Below, one piece after another: positions 28,793 to 40,195 of a DNA stretch of 64,000 nucleotides. The position numbers were made by a program, and so were the translations under genes. How positions within the stretch are numbered: position 1 is the first letter of the stretch; every line of letters begins with the position of its first letter. A model generated the notes under the pieces. That model was not told the origin of the DNA. It did no database searches and was given only the letters and a program-made list of their open reading frames with translations. This DNA comes from Rhodocyclales bacterium (lineage in GTDB: Bacteria; Pseudomonadota; Gammaproteobacteria; Burkholderiales; Rhodocyclaceae): the NCBI GenBank assembly GCA_016177805.1, contig JACOUN010000069.1, forward strand, positions 1-64,000, written 5' to 3'.

Positions 28793-29994
28793 CCGCCACC
28801 ATGCTAGCTTTTGACGACGCGCTCACCATTCTGCTGGACAAGGCGAGGCCGGTGCATGAAGTCGAACTGGCCGACACCATGACGGCGCACGGGCGGGTGC
28901 TGGCCAGCGATCTGGTATCGACGCTGGCCATGCCGGCGCACGATACCTCGTCCATGGACGGCTACGCGCTGCGGGTCGCGGATGTCCCGGCGTCCGGCAC
29001 GCTGCTGCCGGTGAGCCAGCGCATTCCGGCCGGATCGGTGGGGCACGCGCTGCAGCCGGGCACGGCGGCACGCATCTTCACCGGCGCTCCGTTGCCGGCC
29101 GGCGCCGATGCGGTGGTGATGCAGGAGCTGTGTGAGGTCGAAGGCGAGCGCGTGCGCATCAACCACGCACCGCGCGCGGGCGAGGCGGTGCGCGCGGCCG
29201 GTAGTGAAATGGCGGTGGGCGCGCGGGTGTTGCCCGCCGGCACGCGGCTCGGGCCGCAGGAGCTTGGCCTCGCGGCCTCCATCGGCCTGGCGCAGGTGCC
29301 GGTGCTGCGGCGCGTGCGGGTGGCGCTGTTCTCGACCGGTAGCGAACTGGTGATGCCGGGCGAGCCCCTGCCGCCGGGTGCCATCTACAACTCCAATCGC
29401 TTCCAGTTGCGCGCGCTGCTGGAGCAGCTCGGGTGCAACGTGACCGACTTCGGCATCGTCCCGGACCGTCTCGACGCAACGCGCGAGGCTTTGCGCGCGG
29501 CGTCGCAGGGCCATGACCTGATACTTACCAGCGGCGGGGTTTCGGTGGGAGAGGAAGATCACGTCAAACCTGCGGTCGAAGCCGAAGGCGCGCTCGCGAT
29601 GTGGAAAGTCGCGATCAAGCCGGGCAAGCCGCTGGCGTTCGGCCGGGTCGGCGCCGCCGCATTCGTCGGGCTACCGGGCAACCCGGTGTCGGGCTTCGTG
29701 ACCTTTCTGATGCTGGTGCGCCCTTACATCCTGGCGACCCAGGGGGTGACCGGGGTGAGGCCGCGCCGCTTGCTGCTGCGCGCCGATTTCGACTGGCCGC
29801 GCCCCGATCAACGACGTGAATTCCTGCGAGCGCGCAGCAACGAGACCGGCGGGGTGGAGTTGCATGCGCACCAGGGGCCGGCGGCGCTGTCTTCCATCGT
29901 GTGGGCCGACGGGCTGGTCGACGTGCCCGCCGGTACGCCGGTCGCGCGTGGCGACATGATCCGATTCATTTCCTATGGCGAACTGCTGCACTGA
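28789..29994 (+). CDS. moeA: Molybdopterin molybdenumtransferase
   Basis: A 401-residue enzyme that inserts molybdate into adenylated molybdopterin. Family blocks are ALTILLDKARPVHEVE, PAHDTSSMDGYALRVAD with the conserved Asp, IFTGAPLPAGADAVVMQE, GTRLGPQELGLAASIG, VALFSTGSELV, YNSNRFQLRALL, DLILTSGGVSVGEEDHVK and FVGLPGNPVSGFVTF. The start overlaps the mobB stop. Together with moaD and moaE just downstream this is a late and middle molybdenum-cofactor operon, so the host must carry molybdoenzymes elsewhere. Confidence 0.95.
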   Translation: MTATMLAFDDALTILLDKARPVHEVELADTMTAHGRVLASDLVSTLAMPAHDTSSMDGYALRVADVPASGTLLPVSQRIPAGSVGHALQPGTAARIFTGAPLPAGADAVVMQELCEVEGERVRINHAPRAGEAVRAAGSEMAVGARVLPAGTRLGPQELGLAASIGLAQVPVLRRVRVALFSTGSELVMPGEPLPPGAIYNSNRFQLRALLEQLGCNVTDFGIVPDRLDATREALRAASQGHDLILTSGGVSVGEEDHVKPAVEAEGALAMWKVAIKPGKPLAFGRVGAAAFVGLPGNPVSGFVTFLMLVRPYILATQGVTGVRPRRLLLRADFDWPRPDQRREFLRARSNETGGVELHAHQGPAALSSIVWADGLVDVPAGTPVARGDMIRFISYGELLH

Positions 29995-29998
29995 ACCG

Positions 29999-30253
29999 AT
30001 GACCATCAAGATCCTGTATTTCGCGGCCCTGCGCGACGCGCTGGGGTGTGCCGAAGAGTCCATTGCGCTGCCCGCCGGGGTCGCGACGATAGGCGAACTG
30101 CGTGCCTACCTGGCCGGGCGGGGCGAGGGTTGGGAAGCGCTGCAGAGCGGGCGCAATATCCGCGCCGCGCGCAATCAGCGCATGGCGCAGCCGGGCGAAG
30201 CGGTACAGCCGGGCGACGAGATCGCGTTCTTTCCGCCGGTGACGGGGGGCTGA
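29999..30253 (+). CDS. moaD: Molybdopterin synthase sulfur carrier subunit
   Basis: An 84-residue ubiquitin-fold protein ending in the obligatory Gly-Gly (PVTGG), which is thiocarboxylated to deliver sulfur to precursor Z. MTIKILYFAALRDALG at the N-terminus and PGDEIAFFPPVTGG at the end are typical. The ATG at 29999 lies 4 bases after the moeA stop; an upstream in-frame start inside moeA is rejected. moaE follows 3 bases after the stop. Confidence 0.94.
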   Translation: MTIKILYFAALRDALGCAEESIALPAGVATIGELRAYLAGRGEGWEALQSGRNIRAARNQRMAQPGEAVQPGDEIAFFPPVTGG

Positions 30254-30256
30254 AGC

Positions 30257-30721
30257 ATGTCAGTGAGCGTACGCGAGGCCGATTTCGACGTTGCCGAGGA
30301 GATCGCCGCATTGTCGCGCGATCAACGCGCGGTCGGCGCGGTAGCGACCTTCGTCGGGCTGGTGCGCGACATTCATGAGGGCACGGGCGTGTCGGCGATG
30401 ACGCTGGAACACTATCCGGGCATGACCGAGCGGGCGCTGGAAGAGATCGTTGCAGAAGCGCGCCAGCGCTGGAAGCTGGAGGCACTGCGGGTGGTGCACC
30501 GGGTCGGGCGGCTGGAGCCGGGCGACCGTATCGTGTTCGTCGGAGTCGCGAGCGCGCACCGGGGCGAGGCCTTCGCCGCGTGTGAGTTCGTGATGGATTA
30601 CCTCAAGACCCGCGCGCCATTCTGGAAGCGCGAGGAAACGCCCGAGGGCGCGCGCTGGGTGGATGCCCGCGACAGCGACGACAGCGCCGCCGCGCGCTGG
30701 AACGAAACCCCGGAGGCGTAG
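30257..30721 (+). CDS. moaE: Molybdopterin synthase catalytic subunit
   Basis: A 154-residue large subunit that, with MoaD, converts precursor Z to molybdopterin. Blocks are VGAVATFVGLVRDIHEG, LEHYPGMTERALEEI, VVHRVGRLEPGDRIVFVGVASAHRGEAF, and the catalytic lysines in DYLKTRAPFWKREETPEGARWVD. It is the last gene of mobB-moeA-moaD-moaE. A REP-like repeat pair follows within 90 bases, possibly stabilising the 3' end of the message. Confidence 0.95.
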   Translation: MSVSVREADFDVAEEIAALSRDQRAVGAVATFVGLVRDIHEGTGVSAMTLEHYPGMTERALEEIVAEARQRWKLEALRVVHRVGRLEPGDRIVFVGVASAHRGEAFAACEFVMDYLKTRAPFWKREETPEGARWVDARDSDDSAAARWNETPEA

Positions 30722-30802
30722 GCCCGCTCCGGGGGGCGCTATGAGCCCCGTTCGACCCGCGAGGCTGCTCGGTGGCTGTGAAAAGTTCCGCGCCGTGGTG
30801 GT

Positions 30803-30859
30803 TGTAGGAGGGGCTTTAGCCCCGAACGCCGCTGTTGTCGCGGCTGAAGCCGCTCCTAC
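30803..30859. repeat. REP-type inverted pair (BIME-like)
   Basis: Left arm TGTAGGAGGGGCTTTAGCCCC is itself a REP-like hairpin unit, and the right arm read in reverse is GTAGGAGCGGCTTCAGCCGC. The two units face each other about 12 bases apart between the ends of moaE and dnaJ. GTAGGAGCGGCTT-type palindromes are a common dispersed extragenic repeat in proteobacteria, usually placed between convergent genes as here. No transposase is present; such units are moved by RAYT enzymes encoded elsewhere. Confidence 0.75.
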
Positions 30860-30909
30860 GGGGACATTCCGGCCCGCTTGTGGCAGATGCGGTATTTGTT
30901 CACAAGCTT

Positions 30910-32034
30910 TCAGGTGGCGAAGAAATCCTTGACCTTGTCCATCCACGACTTGGCCTTGGGGTTGTGCCGTTCGGCGTCGCTGCTGGAGACTTCCTCGAAC
31001 TCGCGCAGCAGTTCCTTCTGACGCTCTGTGAGCCTGACCGGGGTCTCGACCACCACGTGGCACATCAGGTCGCCGTGGTGGTGCGAGCGCACGTTGCGTA
31101 TGCCCTTGCCGCGCAGGCGGAATACCTTGCCGCTCTGCGTCTCGTGCGGAATCTTCAGGCGTGCCATGCCTTCCAGGGTCGGAATCTCGATCTCTCCGCC
31201 CAGCGCCGCGACGGCGAAGCTGACCGGCATTTCGCAGTGCAGGTCGTCGCCCTGGCGCTGGAACACCGAGTGCGGGCGGATGTGGATCTCGACGTACAGA
31301 TCGCCGGCCGGGCCGCCATTGACGCCCGGTTCACCATGCCCGGCGTGGCGCAGGCGCATGCCTTCGTCGATGCCGGCGGGTATCTTCACTTCCAGGGTCT
31401 TGTTGCTCTTGACCCGGCCCGCGCCGCCGCAACTGGTGCACGGGGTCGAGACGTAGCGTCCCGAACCATGGCATTTGGGGCAGGTTTGCTGGATGGAGAA
31501 GAACCCTTGCTGGATGCGTACCTGGCCCGCGCCGCCGCAGGTCGGGCAGGTCTGCGGATGGGTGCCAGGCTTGGCGCCATTGCCGTGACAGGTGCCGCAC
31601 TCTTCCACCGTGGGGATGCGGATGGTCTTGTCCGCGCCGCGCGCCGCTTCTTCGAGCGAGATTTCGAGGTTGTAGCGCAGATCCGCGCCGCGATACACGT
31701 TGGAGCGTCCGCCACGACCACCGCCGCCACCGAAGATGTCGCCGAAGATGTCGGAGAACGCGTCGGAGAAACCATCGAACCCCTGTGCGCCCGCGCCGCC
31801 CATGGACGGATCGACCCCGGCGTGACCGTGGCGGTCATACGCAGTGCGCTTTTGCGCATCCGACAGTACCTCGTAGGCCTCGCTCAGCTCCTTGAACTTC
31901 TCGCCGCTGTCCTTGCTGTCCGGGTTGCGGTCGGGATGGTGCTTCATCGCCAGGCGGCGATAGGCCTTCTTGATTTCGTCGGCGGACGCATCGCGGTTGA
32001 TGCCGAGTACGTCGTAATAGTCGCGTTTTGCCAT
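30910..32034 (-). CDS. dnaJ: Chaperone protein DnaJ
   Basis: A 374-residue Hsp40. The J domain (residues 1-70) has the HPD motif in [11 protein letters not shown] Gly/Phe-rich linker ([19 protein letters not shown]) is followed by four zinc-finger repeats [24 protein letters not shown] and CTSCGGAG, then the C-terminal substrate-binding domains ([21 protein letters not shown]). It recruits substrates to DnaK and stimulates its ATPase. It follows dnaK by about 160 bases with a terminator between, so it may have its own promoter or rely on read-through. Confidence 0.97.
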   Translation of the reverse strand: MAKRDYYDVLGINRDASADEIKKAYRRLAMKHHPDRNPDSKDSGEKFKELSEAYEVLSDAQKRTAYDRHGHAGVDPSMGGAGAQGFDGFSDAFSDIFGDIFGGGGGRGGRSNVYRGADLRYNLEISLEEAARGADKTIRIPTVEECGTCHGNGAKPGTHPQTCPTCGGAGQVRIQQGFFSIQQTCPKCHGSGRYVSTPCTSCGGAGRVKSNKTLEVKIPAGIDEGMRLRHAGHGEPGVNGGPAGDLYVEIHIRPHSVFQRQGDDLHCEMPVSFAVAALGGEIEIPTLEGMARLKIPHETQSGKVFRLRGKGIRNVRSHHHGDLMCHVVVETPVRLTERQKELLREFEEVSSSDAERHNPKAKSWMDKVKDFFAT

Positions 32035-32068
32035 TCTTCAATCCTGAATCAACCATCCTGGTAGCGGC

Positions 32069-32109
32069 AAAAAGTCGGGAACCCGCCTTGCGGCGCGGTG
32101 CCCGACTTT
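32069..32109 (-). terminator. Intrinsic terminator between dnaK and dnaJ
   Basis: On the minus strand AAAGTCGGG pairs with CCCGACTTT around a GC-rich, partly paired loop, and the hairpin is followed by a T run (the plus strand shows AAAAAGTCGGG). It should limit dnaJ expression relative to dnaK. Confidence 0.7.
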
Positions 32110-32192
32110 CTGAGCCCGACTCACGCACGGATGGTGTGGTGCGAGTCGTGTGATCCTGTCGCATTGTACGGACAGGATCGGTGGTGCGTTGC

Positions 32193-34681
<2,489 letters not shown>

Positions 34682-34717
34682 TGATTGCAACTCCGTCAAT
34701 TCTGAAATACCTTGCCG

Positions 34718-34745
34718 ATCTGGGGGCGGGGGGCGGCATTTCAAG
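34718..34745 (-). promoter_or_regulatory. Sigma-32 (heat-shock) promoter of grpE-dnaK
   Basis: Read on the minus strand: CTTGAAA, 13 bases, CCCCAGAT. The sigma-32 consensus is CTTGAAA, 13-15 bases, CCCCATnT, so the -35 is exact and the -10 nearly so. It ends 36 bases before the grpE start. No CIRCE repeat is seen here although HrcA is encoded in the window, so this operon appears to use sigma-32. Confidence 0.85.
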
Positions 34746-34881
34746 GTGTGGCGCGAATTATTTTCCGGCATGGTGGTCACTACCTGCCGGAGTGCGCGCG
34801 GACCGCCCGGTATCGTGCAAGAATGACCGTTCAGGACGTGGCCGGGGAGTGCCGTGGAAGGTTGGGGGAGTGGGAACTGGT

Positions 34882-36246
34882 ATGAGTGACATACCCGAGA
34901 AGATCGGCAAGTACCGGATCAAGAAGGAGCTGGGGCGCGGCGCGACCGCGACCGTGTATCTGGCCGAGAATCCGCACTATCCCGAGCCGGTGGCGCTCAA
35001 GTACGTCCGCTTCAAGGACAAGGCGCTGGACGAGGCGAAATGGAACCGGCGTCTGCTCAAGCTGTTCAAGGCCGAAGGTAGCGTCGCGGGGCGCCTGGAT
35101 CATCCGAACATCATCCGCATCTTCGATGCGGTGCTCGATAACGACGAAGCCTACGTCGTGATGGAGTATTTCCCCGGCGAGACGCTGGAGCGGTTCTGCA
35201 GCTTCGAGCACCAGTTGCCGGTGCATCGCACCATAGGCATCATCTTCAAGTGTTGTCTGGCGCTGGACTATGCCTATCGTCAGGGCATCGTGCACCGCGA
35301 CATCAAGCCGGCCAACATCATGGTCGATGCCGAAGACAACGTGAAGATCACCGACTTCGGCCTGGCGCTCAATATCGGCAAGAAGATGCAGTCCGATTCG
35401 ACCTTCGTCATGGGGGTGGGGTCGCCGGCCTACATGAGCCCGGAGCAGATCAAGAACTACCCGCTCAACCAGAAGACCGATCTGTACTCGCTCGGTGTGG
35501 TGCTGTTTCACATGCTCACCGGGCGTTTGCCGTTTCGCGCCGCGAATCCGGCGCAGTTGATCTACAAGATACTCAACGCCGACCCGCCGTCGGCATCGCA
35601 ACTCAATCCGGACCTGCCGGAGTTGATGGACTCGGTGCTGCGCAAGGCGCTGGAAAAGGATCTGTACTCGCGCTACAAGAACGGCGCCGAGTTCGCCAAG
35701 GACTTGTCGGCGGTGCGTTACAAGATCGTCGATGACCTGTACGTGCCGCCCGACACGAGCCGCTTCGCGGTGCTGCGCAAGCTCGGATTCTTCAGCGAAT
35801 TCGACGATATCGAGCTGTGGGAGGTGCTGCGCATTTCTTCCTGGCGCCGGGTCGGCGGCGAAACCCTGCTGTTTCGCGAAGGCGACGCGGACCAGCGCTT
35901 CGGCATCGTGATCGAAGGGCTGGTCGAATGCTCGATCGAGGGGCGGCGGGTGGCGCGCTTCGAGCCGGGCGAGGTGTTCGGCGAACTGGCGTGGCTGGAT
36001 GGCGAGAACCACCGCCACATTTCCAGCAGCGTGGCGGTGGTGCCGACGATTTATCTGGAGATCAGCCCGGCGGCGCTGGCGCTGGCGACCGAGGAGGTGC
36101 AGGCGCGCTTTCGCGACGATCTGGCAACCGTGGTGGTCAGGCGTTTTGCCGCCGCGATGCGCGAGGCGGCCAAGACCGGCGAGCCGGCGGTGCGCGGCGA
36201 TTTCACCGCCAGCGGAGGGCTGGATCTGCAGTTGGTTGACGACTGA
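34882..36246 (+). CDS. Serine/threonine protein kinase with C-terminal cyclic nucleotide-binding-like domain
   Basis: A 454-residue soluble Hanks-type kinase. The glycine loop ELGRGATATVYLAE, the ATP-anchoring Lys in VALKYVRF, catalytic loop GIVHRDIKPANIMV (near residue 134), metal-binding DFG in ITDFGLAL and the SPEQ segment are all present, so it should be active. Residues about 300-430 form a Crp-like beta barrel (VGGETLLFREGDADQRFGIVIEGLVE, RFEPGEVFGELAWLDGEN). The phosphate-binding cassette keeps GEL, but the Arg context (NHRHISS) is unusual, so ligand binding is uncertain. The ATG at 34882 gives MSDIPEKIGKYRI. It is divergent from grpE. Control by the cyclase encoded at 4407-6677 is conceivable but only an inference. 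Confidence 0.88.
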   Translation: MSDIPEKIGKYRIKKELGRGATATVYLAENPHYPEPVALKYVRFKDKALDEAKWNRRLLKLFKAEGSVAGRLDHPNIIRIFDAVLDNDEAYVVMEYFPGETLERFCSFEHQLPVHRTIGIIFKCCLALDYAYRQGIVHRDIKPANIMVDAEDNVKITDFGLALNIGKKMQSDSTFVMGVGSPAYMSPEQIKNYPLNQKTDLYSLGVVLFHMLTGRLPFRAANPAQLIYKILNADPPSASQLNPDLPELMDSVLRKALEKDLYSRYKNGAEFAKDLSAVRYKIVDDLYVPPDTSRFAVLRKLGFFSEFDDIELWEVLRISSWRRVGGETLLFREGDADQRFGIVIEGLVECSIEGRRVARFEPGEVFGELAWLDGENHRHISSSVAVVPTIYLEISPAALALATEEVQARFRDDLATVVVRRFAAAMREAAKTGEPAVRGDFTASGGLDLQLVDD

Positions 36247-36269
36247 CCATGCGGGCAGGCCTTCGCCGG

Positions 36270-37331
36270 TCAGACGCTCAGGTCGATCTGGCTGAGCGTG
36301 CCCACCGAGCCGTTTTCACGCAGATAGACGCCGCTGCTGCGTACCACCCCGAGGGTTTCGTTGTTCGCGCCGCGCAACTCGAACGGTGTGGCGGCATGTC
36401 CGAGATACAGCGCACCGACCCCGGCTTGAGTCAGCGTCTGCACGTTTCCGTCGCCTTCGGCGGAGGGTTGCCAGACGCGCAATTGGGCGTAGGCGGCGTC
36501 CGCTTCGTCGATCCAGCCATTGCCGTCGGAGTCGAGCGCGGCCAGCTCGGCGAAGCCCGCCCCGGTGGTCGGGCCGAAGAGTTCGTTGCCGTCGTCGATG
36601 CGCCCGTTGTCGTTGCGGTCGATGGCGAGGAAGCCGCTGCCGCCGCTCAGCATCGGGGTCTGATCGAGTTCTCCGTCGGCGTCCAGGTCGAATTCGAAGC
36701 GGGTGTTCGACAGCGCGGCGGTGGGGCCGCCAAAGTCCAGCACGATCGGGTCCTTGAGCCGTGCATCGCCGGCGCGAAACTGGATGTTCACCGATTCGGA
36801 GTAGCTGCGCTCCATGGCGAAGGCAACCTCGAAGTTGATCTCCTGTCCGTCCGCGGTCTTCACCACCCCTTGGGCGGCGAAGGTGGTGCGTTCATGTTCG
36901 GTGTAAGTCGAGCTGTAGTCGTACTCGATGCCGAATCCCGCGCGCTCGCGGACGTTTCCGTTGCCGTTGCCCGGCGGTGGCGCCTGGGGCGGTGGCGCGG
37001 GGGTGGCGTGCGGATCGGGAATATCGCCCAGGCGCAGCATGCGCAGTGGCCTGCCGGTGAGCAATTCGATCAAGTTCTTCAGTAGCGCGATGCGGGGGTC
37101 GGAGTCCAGCGGGTCGGCTTCCGCTTCAACCGCTTCGGCCTCGTTGGCGGCGAGCGCCTGTTCGGACAGGTCGACACGCAGCCCCGCGAGGGCGTTGATG
37201 TTGGGTGGTGCGCTGCGTGCCTGGGAAGGGTTGCGCTCGCCAACCCACATTTCGAACCGCTCGGATACTTCGGAACGCGTGGATGTGACGTGCGACGACT
37301 GCAATGCGATATTGGATGAGGAAATGATCAT
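36270..37331 (-). CDS. Hypothetical protein with calcium-binding DxDxDG repeats
   Basis: A 353-residue protein. The ATG at 37331 follows a GGAGGG ribosome site. There is no signal peptide. The first 120 residues are low in structure, ending in a Pro/Gly linker (PAPPPQAPPPGNGNGN). The C-terminal half has three EF-hand-loop or dockerin-like calcium motifs: DLDADGELDQ, DRNDNGRIDDGNELFG and DSDGNGWIDEAD, then a beta-rich end. Similar proteins occur in many gamma- and betaproteobacteria next to varied genes and have no settled role; some resemble tails of secreted calcium-dependent proteins. It ends 24 bases from the kinase stop (convergent). Confidence 0.65.
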   Translation of the reverse strand: MIISSSNIALQSSHVTSTRSEVSERFEMWVGERNPSQARSAPPNINALAGLRVDLSEQALAANEAEAVEAEADPLDSDPRIALLKNLIELLTGRPLRMLRLGDIPDPHATPAPPPQAPPPGNGNGNVRERAGFGIEYDYSSTYTEHERTTFAAQGVVKTADGQEINFEVAFAMERSYSESVNIQFRAGDARLKDPIVLDFGGPTAALSNTRFEFDLDADGELDQTPMLSGGSGFLAIDRNDNGRIDDGNELFGPTTGAGFAELAALDSDGNGWIDEADAAYAQLRVWQPSAEGDGNVQTLTQAGVGALYLGHAATPFELRGANNETLGVVRSSGVYLRENGSVGTLSQIDLSV

Positions 37332-37429
37332 GGCTGTCCCTCCGGACGTACCTTTGCACTGCAATTAACGGCAGGTACGCCGGAAAGTTGAGCCCTATCC
37401 GGCAGATCCCCGGAGGCGGGGCAGATCCG

Positions 37430-37831
37430 TCACTTCCAGCGCCTGTCGATCACGACGCTGATGCGTTTTTCGCGCGGGTCGGCCAGCGCGATGTTGACCA
37501 GCCAGGTCAGCAGGCTGTAGAGCAGGGCACTCCAGAACGCGGTCGAGAAATCCGGGACATGTACGCCCGACACCAGCTTCGCGACCCCCCAGAACAGGAA
37601 GGCGTTGATCACCAGGGTGAACAAGCCCAGCGACAGCAACGTGATCGGCAGCGTGATGAGAATCAGGATGGGGCGGATCAGGGCGTTGATCAGCCCCAGC
37701 AGCAGCGCCGTGATCAGCGCGGCGGCGTAGCTTTCGACCTGGAAGGACGAGATGACTTCAGGCAGCAACATCAACGCGACCGCGTTGAGGAGCCATTGCA
37801 GGGCGAGTTTCAGGCGGGGGTCGAGTTTCAC
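37430..37831 (-). CDS. Phage holin family / YvlD-type membrane protein
   Basis: A 133-residue integral membrane protein with four hydrophobic helices (about residues 10-28, 35-55, 60-85 and 95-115) and the family pattern [42 protein letters not shown]. Named after a Bacillus protein linked to membrane stress; true holin activity is not implied. Its start overlaps the hemH stop by 4 bases, so it is cotranscribed with hemH. Its physiological role is unknown. Confidence 0.85.
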   Translation of the reverse strand: MKLDPRLKLALQWLLNAVALMLLPEVISSFQVESYAAALITALLLGLINALIRPILILITLPITLLSLGLFTLVINAFLFWGVAKLVSGVHVPDFSTAFWSALLYSLLTWLVNIALADPREKRISVVIDRRWK

Positions 37832-38925
37832 CGGACGGCTCCGATCTTGAGCGCGCGCTGACGTGCCTGTTCCAGTTCGGTGGCGGCAGGTTGCGCTATT
37901 TGCAGCCAGTGGCCGAGATGGGTGGCAGTGATCTCGCGCAGTGCGTTGATCCAGTCATGCCTTTCGTTGAGGCACGGGATGTAGTGGAAGGTTTGGCCGC
38001 CAGCCGCGAGAAACGCCGATTTACACTCGATCGCGATCTCTTCCAGGGTTTCGAGGCAGTCGGCGACGAAGCCCGGACAGACGACATCGACACTGCGCAA
38101 CCCCTTGCGCGCCAGCGCGTCGAGCGTCGGCTGGGTGTAGGGCTTGAGCCATTCGGCGCGGCCGAAGCGCGACTGGAAGGTGAGCTGCCAGCGCTCTTCC
38201 GGCAGCCCCAGCGCCTCGGCGAGCAGGCGTCCGGTCTTGTGGCATTCGCAATGGTAGGGGTCGCCCAGATCGCGCGCGCGCGCCGGCAAGCCGTGAAAGC
38301 TCATCACCAGCTTGTCGCTCTGACCGTTGAGCTTCCAGTGCTCGCGCACACTGTTGGCCAGCGCCGCGATGTATCCGGGATGGTCATGGAAATCGCGCAC
38401 CTGGCGGATCTCGGGCTGGTTGCGCCAGTGCGTGAGGCAGTGGGCGACTTCGTCGATGATGCTGGCGGTGGTGTGTGCCGCGTACTGGGGGTAGAGCGGC
38501 AGCACCAGGATGCGCGTGCAGCCTTGGGCCTTCATGCGGTTGAGCACGTCCGGTATCGACGGCGCGCCATAGCGCATGGCCCAGTCCACGCACAGATCCG
38601 GCTGCCCCGCGTGTACGAAATAGCCCGCCAGCAGGTTGGCCTGGCGCGCGGTATGTACCTGCAGCGGTGAGCCTTCGTCGGTCCAGATGCTGGCATACTT
38701 GGCCGCCGACTTGGCGGGGCGGGTGTTGAGGATGATCCCGTTCAGGATGGGCCACCAGACCAGGCGCGGGATTTCGACCACGCGCGGATCCGACAGGAAT
38801 TGCTTGAGATAGCCGCGCACGGCGGTCGCGGTGGGGGCTGACGGGGTGCCGAGGTTGACGAGCACTATCCCGGTCCGGGCCGGCGTGCCGTGCGCATGTG
38901 CGGGTTCGGGCCAGTAACGGGCCAT
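37828..38925 (-). CDS. hemH: Ferrochelatase
   Basis: A 365-residue enzyme that inserts Fe2+ into protoporphyrin IX, the last step of heme synthesis. Recognised blocks are [29 protein letters not shown], the metal-binding His in [28 protein letters not shown], and the catalytic Glu in [16 protein letters not shown]. The length is usual for proteobacteria. It lies between hrcA and the YvlD-type gene on the same strand, a betaproteobacterial arrangement. Heme supports the SdhC cytochrome and other respiratory proteins. Confidence 0.95.
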   Translation of the reverse strand: MARYWPEPAHAHGTPARTGIVLVNLGTPSAPTATAVRGYLKQFLSDPRVVEIPRLVWWPILNGIILNTRPAKSAAKYASIWTDEGSPLQVHTARQANLLAGYFVHAGQPDLCVDWAMRYGAPSIPDVLNRMKAQGCTRILVLPLYPQYAAHTTASIIDEVAHCLTHWRNQPEIRQVRDFHDHPGYIAALANSVREHWKLNGQSDKLVMSFHGLPARARDLGDPYHCECHKTGRLLAEALGLPEERWQLTFQSRFGRAEWLKPYTQPTLDALARKGLRSVDVVCPGFVADCLETLEEIAIECKSAFLAAGGQTFHYIPCLNERHDWINALREITATHLGHWLQIAQPAATELEQARQRALKIGAVR

Positions 38926-38956
38926 GGGGGTCCTTGTGCGTGTGGGGTGTCGCGCG

Positions 38957-39988
38957 TCAGATGTTGGTCGACAGCGCGTTCGACAGCAGTCGCGCGGTGA
39001 TGTCGACGATAGGGATGATGCGGTCGTAGGCCATGCGGGTCGGCCCGATCACCCCGACCGAGCCGACGAGCTTGCCGTTGACCTCGTAGCCGGAGGTGAT
39101 CACGCTGCACCCGTCCAGTTCGGTCAGGCCCGATTCGCCCCCGATGAAGATCTGCACGCCGTCGGCGCGGTTGGACAGGTTGAGTAACTGCATCAGGCTG
39201 GTCTTGCGCTCGAACAGTTTGAACAGTTCGCGGATCTGCTTCATGTTGGAAGACAAGTCCTCGATGTCCAGCAGATTCATCTCGCCCGACATCACATACT
39301 GGTCCGCGCTGTCCTGCATCGCTTCGCTGCCGGCTGCGGCTGCGGCGCTCATCAGTTCGGTGATGTCGCTGCGCAACTGTTGCAGCTCACCCTGCAGGCG
39401 CTTGTGCATTTCGTCGAGCGCGTGACCGGCGAAATGGGCGGTGAGGTAGTTGCCGGCCTCGGTCAGCTCGGAAGGTGAGTAGCGCCGCTTGGTGGTGAGG
39501 ATGCGGTTCTGCACGTCGCCGTCGGCCGTCACGATGATCAGCAGGATGCGCGAATCGGACAGGCTGATGAACTCGATCTGGCGAATGCGCACCGTATCAT
39601 GACGGGAGGTGACCACAACGCCGGCGAAATGCGTCAGGTCGGAGAGCAGATGCGAGGCCGAGCTGATCAGGCGCTGGGGCTGGTCCGGTTGCAATTGGCC
39701 GCGCAACTCTTGCACGCGCGAGTGGTCGAGCGGCTGAACCGTGAGCAGTGAATCGATGAACAGGCGGTATCCACGCGGTGTCGGCATGCGTCCGGCGGAA
39801 GTGTGCGGACTGGTGATGAACCCCATTTCCTCGAGGTCGCTCATGACGTTGCGCACCGTGGCGGGCGAAAGCTCCAGGCCCGAATGGCGCGACAGCGAGC
39901 GCGAGCCGACGGGCTGGCCTTCGACGATGTAGCGCTCGATCAGGGTCTTGAGCAGTATCCGGGAGCGGGTGTCGAGCGTAGTCATCAT
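38957..39988 (-). CDS. hrcA: Heat-inducible transcriptional repressor HrcA
   Basis: A 343-residue repressor. The start at 39988 ([21 protein letters not shown]) matches the family; upstream in-frame codons would add about 58 residues of unlikely sequence. The winged-helix domain covers residues 1-80 ([43 protein letters not shown] in pieces). The GAF-like effector domain ends with [16 protein letters not shown]. HrcA binds the CIRCE inverted repeat and is kept active by GroEL. No CIRCE was found in this window, so its targets, probably groESL, lie elsewhere. Confidence 0.95.
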   Translation of the reverse strand: MMTTLDTRSRILLKTLIERYIVEGQPVGSRSLSRHSGLELSPATVRNVMSDLEEMGFITSPHTSAGRMPTPRGYRLFIDSLLTVQPLDHSRVQELRGQLQPDQPQRLISSASHLLSDLTHFAGVVVTSRHDTVRIRQIEFISLSDSRILLIIVTADGDVQNRILTTKRRYSPSELTEAGNYLTAHFAGHALDEMHKRLQGELQQLRSDITELMSAAAAAGSEAMQDSADQYVMSGEMNLLDIEDLSSNMKQIRELFKLFERKTSLMQLLNLSNRADGVQIFIGGESGLTELDGCSVITSGYEVNGKLVGSVGVIGPTRMAYDRIIPIVDITARLLSNALSTNI

Positions 39989-40195
39989 CTCAGTGGGTCG
40001 TGGTTCGGGCAGGCGTGCGGCGGTGGCGCGATATCGATCAGCGGGTGTCCCGAATGTAGAGCGATCGGACGCGTTTGTGAAGGCATGGGTACGCGATAGC
40101 CCGCTTGGCGAGCCGATACTCCCGACGTATGGCGTGCGCGCGATATCGCCGCGGGGCATCACAAGCGCGCCCGCGAATATGGTTTAATCCGCCGC

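Noticed and set aside
37430-37831. Prophage remnant suggested by the phage-holin family name
   Set aside because: The protein is a YvlD-type chromosomal membrane protein coupled to hemH, and no other phage gene is nearby.
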